This document shows positions 1 to 6,235 of a DNA stretch of 7,392 bases, in pieces. The stretch's first letter is position 1, and each line of letters begins with the position of its first letter. Below the pieces are notes generated by a model, which made no database searches, was not told the DNA's origin, and worked only from the letters and a program-made list of their open reading frames with translations. The stretch spans positions 1 through 7,392 of the forward strand of contig JAFNZQ010000193.1 of assembly GCA_017382775.1 (NCBI GenBank), written 5' to 3'. The DNA comes from Spirochaetaceae bacterium. GTDB taxonomy: Bacteria; Spirochaetota; Spirochaetia; Treponematales; Treponemataceae. A program made the translations under genes and the position numbers.

Positions 1-291
1 AATAAGAGTGGTAACTGGATTTCAGGCATCAATTTTATATCACCCGGTGACTCTAAGGCAAAGCCCGACTATGACGACATGTCCAACGATAAATTTAACG
101 ATATAGTTGCCGGTGAGGATATAACCATAACCGGGCCTTCCGATGTGAACGGAATGTACAGCGGTGATATTTACTTCCGAGATGTTGGAATTACCTCCGG
201 TGGCTCTTTGACAATAAATTACAATGGCTCATCGGTTACTGAAACGGACGGATTCGCTAAATACATGAATCTTCCCAACGATAACCAATAA
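1..291 (+). CDS. 3' end of a probable exported protein, paralogue of the downstream FN3 lipoprotein (partial)
   Basis: The frame is open from the first base of the window to a TAA stop at 289-291, giving 96 residues with no start in view. The ATG at 79 lacks a Shine-Dalgarno and sits inside continuous coding sequence, so it is probably internal. The segment is rich in Gly, Ser, Asn, Asp and Thr with alternating hydrophobic residues, as in extracytoplasmic beta-sandwich domains. Residues 51-71, beginning GMYSG and continuing through IYF, ITSGG and SLTI, resemble the last 50 residues of the next gene, which begin GMYRG and continue through IKIVSG and YSVTV. I infer this is the end of a second large lipoprotein or surface protein of the same family. 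Its N-terminus, any FN3 modules and its function cannot be seen. The last 14 residues (polar, ending NDNQ) have no counterpart in the neighbour. Confidence 0.75.
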   Translation, partial: NKSGNWISGINFISPGDSKAKPDYDDMSNDKFNDIVAGEDITITGPSDVNGMYSGDIYFRDVGITSGGSLTINYNGSSVTETDGFAKYMNLPNDNQ

Positions 292-306
292 AAGAACATA
301 ACAGCG

Positions 307-333
307 TCCTGCACGGTTAATCGCCGTGCAGGA
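307..333 (+). terminator. Perfect 10-bp GC-rich hairpin between the two paralogous genes; leaky terminator or intercistronic RNA element
   Basis: TCCTGCACGG at 307-316 pairs perfectly with CCGTGCAGGA at 324-333 around a 7-nt loop (TTAATCG). The stem starts 15 nt after the upstream stop codon. It is followed by GAGTTTGGGA, so only three T residues follow and the U-tract is poor for an intrinsic terminator. Only about 22 nt separate the stem from the next Shine-Dalgarno, too little for a complete promoter, so a fully efficient terminator here would leave the downstream genes dependent on a promoter upstream of or inside the hairpin. A leaky terminator or an mRNA-stabilising or processing hairpin within one transcript fits better. 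Confidence 0.6.
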
Positions 334-355
334 GTTTGGGAAAATGAGATTCCAT

Positions 356-360
356 GGAGG
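356..360 (+). promoter_or_regulatory. Shine-Dalgarno GGAGG that fixes a TTG start for the FN3 lipoprotein
   Basis: GGAGG at 356-360 lies 8 nt before an in-frame TTG at 369-371, an ideal spacing. An ATG at 354-356 is in the same frame, but it overlaps this Shine-Dalgarno and has no good one of its own. The sequence therefore favours initiation at TTG 369. Confidence 0.75.
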
Positions 361-368
361 TAAAAATA

Positions 369-2600
369 TTGTTCAATAAAAAATGTGGTCGCAACAGAGA
401 AAGTGAGTGGAGAAAGGCGTTTTTGGGTGTTGTCTCATCCGTATGTCTGCTGTTTTCCGGTATTCTATGCGTGTCTTGTGCAGATATTTTTCAGCCAAAA
501 TTGGACATCGACTCCGGCTCCTCCAAAGCCATGTTGAAAGACTTTATCACCAACCCCAACGCACCCGTTGTTTTAACGGCACCGGCGCAAATTTGGGTGG
601 ATAAAGCCGTCAGCACATCGAAAATCAGCATTTCTTGGAGCAAGGTTTACGGTGCAGACTATTATCGCATTTACCGTTCCTTTGCACCCATTGTGAGCGG
701 AAAATCCACACCTCCGGCGGAGGATACATACGAATTGTTGGCCTCTGTGTACGGAACGACCTATACGGATGACAAAATTATCTTAGACACCGGTAATGAT
801 CCTGATAAGAAGGGATATATGTATACGGAATTTTTCCGCCATTATTACTATAAGGTGGTGGGCGTGCTCGCAGGCACTGAGGAAGAAGGCCCCATGTCAT
901 CTGCCGGCAATGGGTACCTTTTGGCTCCCGTCACCAGTATAAAGGCCAGCACGGGTACATCATCCGAAACTATTACCGTGTCCTGGGATGCCGTTGTAGG
1001 TGCGGCACGATACAAGGTATATCGCAGCACGGAGGAAGACGGCACCGGTGCTTCCACATTGGCATCGGTTACTCGCCCCGGTTTTATCGATAACATTGCA
1101 CCGGCCAATCAGGGGATAGAGTATTATTACTATGTTCGTTCCGTAAATAATTCCAACCAAGAGTCGGTGGATAGTCCCCTTGCTATGGGTTTCGCACTGA
1201 AAGAAGGTGCGGCACCGGCACCTAAAGAAGTAACGGCAAGCAAAAATGCTTTTGGAGATAAAATTCGTGTGGAATGGGAAGCTGTTCCCGGCAATGGTGT
1301 GACCTATGCGGTTTATCGCAACAGTACTTCATCATCCCAGTTGGTACAGGTAAACAGCGCTTCTCCCGGCGACACCTTCGTCGAAGACAGTAGCGTAAAC
1401 CCCAACGAACAGTATGTTTATTACGTTCAGTCCATAACGGGAGGTGGAACCGAAGACGAAGTAAAGTCCAGTTTTTCCTCCGACGTTTTATCCTCCGGTG
1501 AAGTGGCTGAATTATCCTTGGAGGTGCCTCATACAGGCTACTTACTATCGCCTCCCCGCAACCCATTGGCTGTGGCCGTAATGGAAAGCGATGGAAGCGC
1601 CTACACAAAAATTACCTTCGATCCGCCCTTGGGAGGAGATGACAGTTTTACTTACGAAATGGAATATTCCGTTTCCGGAGAAGAAGGTTCTTTTGACGCA
1701 TTGTCCATAAGTTACACACAAACCGACAATGGCGGATTTGAAGCAATTGACACTGCAAATTCAACGGGATTCTATCGGTTCCGATCTAAAAAAGCCGGAA
1801 ACACCCTAAGCGGTTACTCGGAAATCATTGAAACCAGCCCATTGCCTGTTACACGTGTTTCTTATCGAAAACTTGGAGGCGCGAATGTTACGCCAAATGC
1901 CAACGAAATTTATCCTGTGGAAATCAGTTGGGAAACGGTAACCGGTGCGAAAGGTTATATGGTTTATCGTTCCACCGAAAAGGACAAAGGCTTTAAGCCC
2001 ATTTCCGGTAAAGTCTCGGAATTATCTTTTACTGACGCCTCTCTCACCGTGGTGGGAACGGTTTACTACTACAAGGTTCTTTCCCTTAACAGCAAGGATG
2101 TTGGTGCATTTGCTGAACAATCGGGAATGGTTTCGTGTTACGGATGGCTGAGTCCCCGTGGATTCTTCCGAACCATGGAAAAAACCACACTTTCTTCTCA
2201 GAAAAAATTGACGCTTATGAATAAGGCCAACAACATGGACAAACTGGGCAAAGAGTCAATTAACGGAAAAATTTCCGGTTCTCTCAGCTACAATGCCAGC
2301 GTGGCAGGCCTTGGAGCGGAAATTTTCATGCATTATACCAACTATTGTGACTTTTTATCCACAACGGGCAATCCGCAAATGATTTTGGACGGCGATACAA
2401 ATACAGTTAGCAACATGAGTGCCAACGGAACTATGAACGGTACTGTAACCGTTACGGGAATGTACCGCGGAACAGTAAATTACGGAAATATAAAGATTGT
2501 TTCGGGTGCAGCGGGAGGGGGACATTATAGCGTAACGGTGCAAGATGATGACGGGAAAAATGTCATTGTCTCGGGAGATGTTACTTATAAAGGAGAGTAA
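369..2600 (+). CDS. Large lipoprotein with about five fibronectin type III modules and a beta-rich C-terminal domain
   Basis: The protein is 743 residues from the TTG at 369; starting at ATG 354 would add five residues. A basic N-region of about 17 residues is followed by a hydrophobic stretch (18-33) and a lipobox-like LCVSC, with C37 the likely lipidated cysteine, so it is probably a membrane-anchored periplasmic or surface protein. Then come FN3-like modules at roughly 70-182, 186-278, 284-377, 395-488 (divergent) and 492-587. Four of them show the FN3 pattern: a strand such as ITVSW or VEISW, then YKVYRS- or YMVYRS-like strands, then YYYKV or YYYYV strands. Residues 600-743 form a Gly/Thr-rich beta domain related to the end of the upstream gene. 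No catalytic motif was seen. FN3 arrays commonly act as spacers or in protein and carbohydrate binding, so adhesion or scaffolding is inference. The next gene starts 1 nt after the stop codon, which implies co-transcription. Confidence 0.88.
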   Translation: MFNKKCGRNRESEWRKAFLGVVSSVCLLFSGILCVSCADIFQPKLDIDSGSSKAMLKDFITNPNAPVVLTAPAQIWVDKAVSTSKISISWSKVYGADYYRIYRSFAPIVSGKSTPPAEDTYELLASVYGTTYTDDKIILDTGNDPDKKGYMYTEFFRHYYYKVVGVLAGTEEEGPMSSAGNGYLLAPVTSIKASTGTSSETITVSWDAVVGAARYKVYRSTEEDGTGASTLASVTRPGFIDNIAPANQGIEYYYYVRSVNNSNQESVDSPLAMGFALKEGAAPAPKEVTASKNAFGDKIRVEWEAVPGNGVTYAVYRNSTSSSQLVQVNSASPGDTFVEDSSVNPNEQYVYYVQSITGGGTEDEVKSSFSSDVLSSGEVAELSLEVPHTGYLLSPPRNPLAVAVMESDGSAYTKITFDPPLGGDDSFTYEMEYSVSGEEGSFDALSISYTQTDNGGFEAIDTANSTGFYRFRSKKAGNTLSGYSEIIETSPLPVTRVSYRKLGGANVTPNANEIYPVEISWETVTGAKGYMVYRSTEKDKGFKPISGKVSELSFTDASLTVVGTVYYYKVLSLNSKDVGAFAEQSGMVSCYGWLSPRGFFRTMEKTTLSSQKKLTLMNKANNMDKLGKESINGKISGSLSYNASVAGLGAEIFMHYTNYCDFLSTTGNPQMILDGDTNTVSNMSANGTMNGTVTVTGMYRGTVNYGNIKIVSGAAGGGHYSVTVQDDDGKNVIVSGDVTYKGE
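2590..2597 (+). promoter_or_regulatory. Shine-Dalgarno AAGGAGAG-type site for the small lipoprotein
   Basis: A strong AGGAG overlaps the last codons of the FN3 lipoprotein gene and lies 6 nt before the ATG at 2602. It rules out the longer in-frame start at 2545, which would put a charged extension ahead of the signal peptide. Overlap of this site with the upstream stop codon region suggests translational coupling. Confidence 0.75.
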
Positions 2601-2601
2601 A

Positions 2602-2937
2602 ATGAAAGTAGCCTTTTTCTTACCCCTTGCTTTAATTTTTGCCGCAGTTTTTTCCGGCTGCATGGAAGCAAATCCCTTGGCGGGGAAATGGTCGGACAAC
2701 GAAAATACCATAACATTAACTGCGGAAAAAACTTTTGTGGCCAATTTTGCATCGGAAGGTGTTACTCGTGACGGATCTTACTCGGTGTCCAATAACGTTT
2801 TGATTTTCAACTATAATGACGGACAAACTCTTTTAACCGAGTGGGATTTGCGAGGCTCCATGCTTTACATTTATGTGCAAGACGAAAATGATTTGCAAAA
2901 TCCGTTGAAAACCTTGGTTTTGTATAAGGTTGGGTGA
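2602..2937 (+). CDS. Small lipoprotein with a lipocalin-like GxW beta domain
   Basis: The protein has 111 residues. A signal peptide of the form MKVAFFLPLALIFAAV leads to the lipobox FSGC, with C20 as the lipid anchor. The mature part begins NPLAGKW, then alternates polar turns with short hydrophobic strands: ITLT, TFVANF, GSYSV, VLIF, MLYIYV and TLVLYKV. A G-x-W motif (28-30) followed by regular antiparallel strands and a GSYSVSNN-type turn is typical of small lipocalin-like folds found in many bacterial lipoproteins. That fold assignment is by pattern only. At about 90 mature residues it is shorter than a true lipocalin, so it may be a half-barrel or oligomerise. It starts 1 nt after the FN3 lipoprotein gene and its stop codon overlaps a possible GTG start of the next gene. 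Ligand and role are unknown. Confidence 0.85.
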   Translation: MKVAFFLPLALIFAAVFSGCMEANPLAGKWSDNENTITLTAEKTFVANFASEGVTRDGSYSVSNNVLIFNYNDGQTLLTEWDLRGSMLYIYVQDENDLQNPLKTLVLYKVG

Positions 2938-2939
2938 AA

Positions 2940-3554
2940 ATGTATCGGAAAGTTTCCGCAGGGATTTTAATACTGTTCTTGGTCTCATCAAGTTTCGCAG
3001 CCTCATTCAAAAACGGATATTTTTGGGATTTCGAAATTGGTGCGGCCGGGGCTTATGACATGAAAATCGTTGATATGTCGCAAAAAAAACGGTCCAACTT
3101 TGTGTACGAAGACTTAATGGCAGGCCTGGACTTAACAATGTTTTTCGGAAGAAGGGGAAATCCCTTTTGTGCCTTTTTAGAAGGAAGTTTCTTCTATCCT
3201 CTGCAACATCGATTTAACACCATGGTGCAACCGTACATTAACATATTCAATTTTGCTGTGGACAGCAAATTGGGCGTCGCTTTTCGCCAAGACCTAATTC
3301 GTCACACTCGCAAGGGAATACGTTACGAATTTTTACTGGGAGTTCATTACAACTGGTTTCACGAAGATCGTTTTGATTATAACGCCTTGGGAATCGGGCT
3401 GGGAGCCGGTTTTGGGTTTATCACCCGAAAATACCAGGCAGTGATGTTGCGATATTCCTTTGCCTGGGATTTTGCGGAGTTGGGATCAAACAAAAATTTC
3501 GAACCGCTCCACATTCGGCATTTTCATTCTTTGGCAGTGGCTTATTCCCTTTGA
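2940..3554 (+). CDS. Exported beta-barrel-like protein, probable small outer-membrane protein
   Basis: From ATG 2940 the protein has 204 residues. A GTG at 2934 (GTGA, overlapping the preceding stop) would add two residues and cannot be excluded. AAGG at 2926-2929 is 10 nt from the ATG but only 4 nt from the GTG, which slightly favours the ATG. Residues 1-20 form a signal peptide (basic MYRK, hydrophobic ILILFLV, then SSSFA and A, a likely signal peptidase I site). No lipobox is present. The mature part consists of amphipathic aromatic strands with turns between them (GYFWDFEIG, CAFLEGSFFY, YEFLLGVHYNWF, LGIGLGAGFGF, VMLRYSFAW) and ends HSLAVAYSL, resembling an outer-membrane barrel with a hydrophobic last strand. 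An eight-strand barrel would fit the length. No named family was recognised. It is the last gene of the plus-strand cassette, 3 nt from the convergent acetyltransferase gene. Confidence 0.82.
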   Translation: MYRKVSAGILILFLVSSSFAASFKNGYFWDFEIGAAGAYDMKIVDMSQKKRSNFVYEDLMAGLDLTMFFGRRGNPFCAFLEGSFFYPLQHRFNTMVQPYINIFNFAVDSKLGVAFRQDLIRHTRKGIRYEFLLGVHYNWFHEDRFDYNALGIGLGAGFGFITRKYQAVMLRYSFAWDFAELGSNKNFEPLHIRHFHSLAVAYSL

Positions 3555-3557
3555 AAA

Positions 3558-4451
3558 TCATCGGTAAATCACTTGTAACTCTGAAAACTGTTTGAAACCT
3601 GCATTTTCATAGGCATGAATTGCGGGAAAATTGTCTTGACGAACAAACAGAACCACGTTTTTTCCCATGGAACTGGCGCGAGAGGCAATTTCGTTGGTTA
3701 AAAAGGTGGCCAATCCCCGTCGTCGGAAATTATCCAAGGTGCAAACTCCGCCTATTTGGCAACAGTCTTCCGAAGAGGCATTTACGTTGGCCTTGGCTAC
3801 GAATTGGCCGTTGTGAGAAATGGCGAAAAGCATATCCAGAGAAAGGGCATTTTGAAGATTTTTTCTGCACAAGGCGGATTCGAAATTATGTCCGGCGGGT
3901 AAAACGTCGGAAATTTCGTAATTTTTTTGTAATTCAAACAAAAAGGGTAAATCCGAGAGAGTACATTTTTTGACTGAAAAATCCTTTGGTAGGCACAAAC
4001 GCAAAGGCCTTTCCGGCAAAAATTCCATTAAGTAATAGTTGGAAGCAGGATTTTTCAAGCCAATGCTTTGGGCAATTAAGGTTGTGGCAAGGGAAACTCC
4101 CGCCACACCGTATACCGAAGGTAAAATGTTGCGAATTTTTTCCCGGAATTGAAGGGCTAATTCCTCGTCGGCTTCCAATTTTGCGAGAAAGTTTTTATCA
4201 AAAAGGTGCAACATGAGAACATCTTTTTTTGCATAGAAAAAGCCGTGAATTCGTCCCTTGTCCAAAACCTTGTCTTTGGTCCGCATTACATAGAAATGCT
4301 TCAAGGCCGTGGAGAACAAACCGCCATCGTCATTTTCCACTTCTTCGAAACGGCTACAAAGGGCAACGGCGAATTTTTGGTTGCGACGGATGAATAGTTT
4401 CAATTCCGGCAGATCATTTTTTCCAAAGCGAGTAAATACAAGGTTTTTCAT
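3558..4451 (-). CDS. GNAT-family N-acetyltransferase with a long N-terminal half
   Basis: The protein has 297 residues and no signal peptide, so it is probably cytoplasmic. The C-terminal half (about 156-297) is a GNAT domain. It has the acetyl-CoA binding motif A, a strand GGVCTLD (234-240) followed by the pyrophosphate loop FRRRGLAT (242-249) and helix. Motif B follows as a VVLFVRQDN strand (266-274), then PAIHAYENAGFKQ (276-288), the usual GNAT ending. The first half (about 1-150) has mixed helices and strands with no clear motif. It could be a degenerate second GNAT fold, as in two-domain acetyltransferases, but I cannot confirm this. The acceptor substrate is unknown. ATG is supported by AAGGA at 4461-4465, 9 nt upstream. 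The start overlaps the GH3 stop as ATGA, so translation is probably coupled. No terminator is visible after the gene. Confidence 0.87.
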   Translation of the reverse strand: MKNLVFTRFGKNDLPELKLFIRRNQKFAVALCSRFEEVENDDGGLFSTALKHFYVMRTKDKVLDKGRIHGFFYAKKDVLMLHLFDKNFLAKLEADEELALQFREKIRNILPSVYGVAGVSLATTLIAQSIGLKNPASNYYLMEFLPERPLRLCLPKDFSVKKCTLSDLPFLFELQKNYEISDVLPAGHNFESALCRKNLQNALSLDMLFAISHNGQFVAKANVNASSEDCCQIGGVCTLDNFRRRGLATFLTNEIASRASSMGKNVVLFVRQDNFPAIHAYENAGFKQFSELQVIYR

Positions 4452-6232
4452 CCGTCGGTATCCTTAAAGGGAATTTCACCGGTGGGAACAAAGTCTCCGG
4501 CCAGGGCTGCAAAGGCGGCTTCGAAGGAAAATCCGGAATAACTGTATGCCAACAAAATGGTGTCAGCCCAGTCTAAATCTTCCACAAATATGGGCGACAG
4601 AGCGGAAACCACAATCACCTTTTTGCCCAAATAACGCAGCCTGCGAGTAATTCGTAAACTCTCTTCGGTGGCGACGCAGGTGATTATGGTGTCGTAATTT
4701 CGGGCGAAGGCCGGAAAATGGTCTAAATTCCACAGGGTTTCGATGGGGCCGATGGAATAATTGTATGACCATTGATTGGCATCGGGGAATCGGCGTTTTC
4801 CGGCTTCGAAAAATTCGTCAAATTGTCCCACCAATAAAATACGACCGGCTTTGTCCAAATCAATGGGAAAGAAATCCCCTTTTTTCAAAGTGATGGAACG
4901 CACCGCTTGATCCAAGAAAAAGTCGGTTCCCTCTTTGTCGGGAATCTTTTCCGCCATGTCTTTTCCATCGGGAAAAATGGGAACGGAATTTTCGTGTTTA
5001 AAATATTGCAACTTGGCAACAATTACGCCATAGGCAGATTTTTTCACAATGGAACGAAATTTTTCGTCAGTTGCCATGAGAGAAAGATTTTTCACCCACA
5101 TGGCTGAATCCAAATCGGGAGTAATGGATGCGCAAAGTATTTGATTTCCGGCGGCGATGGCTTGATGTACCGCCTCGGAAAAATTGCCGGCGTACATTAC
5201 AGCACCGTTCATTTGCATATCGTCGGTAATGATGAGACCTTTGAAATTCAACTCTTTGCGTAAAATTTCTTGTAAATAAAAGGTTGAAAGAGAGGCCGGC
5301 TCCTTTGTGCCGGAAACCCGGGGAAAACTTAAATGTCCCGACATTATTGCGGCAACATTTTCATCAATGGCGTGTCGGAAAGGCAAAATTTCCCTATCAT
5401 AAAAGGTTTCTTTGCTTATGTTGATAACGGGAAGGTAGCCGTGGGAATCCAAACTGGTGTCGCCGTGGCCGGGAAAATGCTTTGCCGTGGATAAAAGGCC
5501 GGCATCTGTTGCCCCTGCGATGAAGGCCGCTCCTAAAATTCCCACCGCTTCCGCATCTTCGCCAAAGGAGCGTGATCCGATGATGGTGGAATCATAATCG
5601 GTGAAAATGTCGATTGTGGGGGCGAAATTCATGTTTATTCCCAGGGCACGCAATTCTCTGGAAATATAAAAGGCGGAATAATAGGCATCGGCAGGAACAG
5701 AGGATGCACCGATGGCCATGTTCCCGGGAGTTACCGAAGTTTCGCCCTTTACATGGCGAATCCAGCCGCCTTCTTGGTCCGTTGCAACGAAAAGCGGGAT
5801 TTTGAACCTGGTGGACTCCACCGCCGTTTGTACTGTATTAACGGATTCAATGATTTTGTCCAAATTTTCGCTGTTCCATCCGAAAATTTTAACGCTACCT
5901 AATGAGCGTTCCCGAATCCACCGCAACAAAAAGGGCGTAGGTTCCTGACCGTGCCAGCCGAACATAAAAAGTTGGGCCAGAAGTTCTTCGTCAGTCATTT
6001 TTTCGGTAATGGCTGCGGCTAAAATATCGTGGGGATAATCGCTCCAAAAATTCAGTTGACTGTCCGCCATGGCAGAGGCAATGGCATCTGTGTCCGTGGG
6101 ATAGGTTTGGGTGTCTATAACCATGGGCATCGGCGTTTTTCTTTCTTCAACCAAAACCTCATCGTCACCATCATGTCTGCATGAAGTGAGGATTAAAGCC
6201 AGCAGAAGTAGAAAAACCCGTTGAAAGCCCAA
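4448..6232 (-). CDS. Lipoprotein glycoside hydrolase family 3, NagZ-like beta-N-acetylhexosaminidase
   Basis: The protein has 594 residues and starts at TTG. A signal peptide (residues 1-17, rich in Leu) ends in lipobox LTSC with C18 the lipid anchor, so the enzyme is predicted to be tethered in the envelope. After a linker, the GH3 barrel spans about 70-410. Visible motifs are DQEGG (152-156) and KHFPGHGDTSLDSH (251-264), the signature of the beta-N-acetylglucosaminidase branch, whose Asp-His pair (D262, H264) replaces the usual acid/base. ITDDMQM (335-341) carries the nucleophile, D337. Residues about 440-594 form a second alpha/beta region (RILLVGQF, TIITCV, KVIVVSA), as in two-domain GH3 enzymes such as Bacillus NagZ. 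The family removes N-acetylglucosamine from muropeptides or other glycans. Peptidoglycan turnover is a reasonable inference, but the substrate is not proven. The gene lies between trxB (3 nt) and the GNAT gene (4-nt overlap). Confidence 0.92.
   Translation of the reverse strand: MGFQRVFLLLLALILTSCRHDGDDEVLVEERKTPMPMVIDTQTYPTDTDAIASAMADSQLNFWSDYPHDILAAAITEKMTDEELLAQLFMFGWHGQEPTPFLLRWIRERSLGSVKIFGWNSENLDKIIESVNTVQTAVESTRFKIPLFVATDQEGGWIRHVKGETSVTPGNMAIGASSVPADAYYSAFYISRELRALGINMNFAPTIDIFTDYDSTIIGSRSFGEDAEAVGILGAAFIAGATDAGLLSTAKHFPGHGDTSLDSHGYLPVINISKETFYDREILPFRHAIDENVAAIMSGHLSFPRVSGTKEPASLSTFYLQEILRKELNFKGLIITDDMQMNGAVMYAGNFSEAVHQAIAAGNQILCASITPDLDSAMWVKNLSLMATDEKFRSIVKKSAYGVIVAKLQYFKHENSVPIFPDGKDMAEKIPDKEGTDFFLDQAVRSITLKKGDFFPIDLDKAGRILLVGQFDEFFEAGKRRFPDANQWSYNYSIGPIETLWNLDHFPAFARNYDTIITCVATEESLRITRRLRYLGKKVIVVSALSPIFVEDLDWADTILLAYSYSGFSFEAAFAALAGDFVPTGEIPFKDTDG
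4461..4465 (-). promoter_or_regulatory. Shine-Dalgarno AAGGA for the GNAT gene
   Basis: On the minus strand AAGGA lies 9 nt before the ATG at 4451, inside the last codons of the GH3 gene. It supports that start and independent ribosome loading in addition to coupling through the ATGA overlap. Confidence 0.6.
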
Positions 6233-6235
6233 CTT

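Noticed and set aside
208..236. TTGACA at 208-213 as a -35 box for the downstream cassette
   Set aside because: No TATAAT-like -10 lies 16-18 nt downstream (the region reads CATCGGTT), and the motif is within the coding sequence of the first gene.
79..291. A complete 70-residue small protein starting at ATG 79
   Set aside because: The same frame is open to the left edge, there is no Shine-Dalgarno before this ATG, and the composition is continuous across it, so it is more likely the end of a longer gene.
1222..1608. 128-codon open frame on the minus strand inside the FN3 lipoprotein gene
   Set aside because: The translation is rich in Arg, Cys and His with no family pattern; it is antisense to well-supported FN3 modules.
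369..2600. DNA-level tandem repeats or a repeat array from the FN3 modules
   Set aside because: The repetition is visible only in the protein pattern (WxxVxGAxxYxVYRS and YYYxV); the DNA of the modules has diverged, so no recent repeat expansion is indicated.
2545..2604. Longer start at 2545 for the small lipoprotein
   Set aside because: It would overlap the FN3 lipoprotein gene by 56 nt and put 19 polar residues ahead of a complete signal peptide, while ATG 2602 has a strong Shine-Dalgarno.
2355..2744. 129-codon open frame on the minus strand across the FN3 and small lipoprotein genes
   Set aside because: It spans the junction of two supported genes on the other strand and has no recognisable motif or ribosome site.
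3500..3620. Shared bidirectional terminator between the convergent genes
   Set aside because: Only weak short complementarity (AGTG and CACT) was found, without a stable stem or T-runs on both sides.
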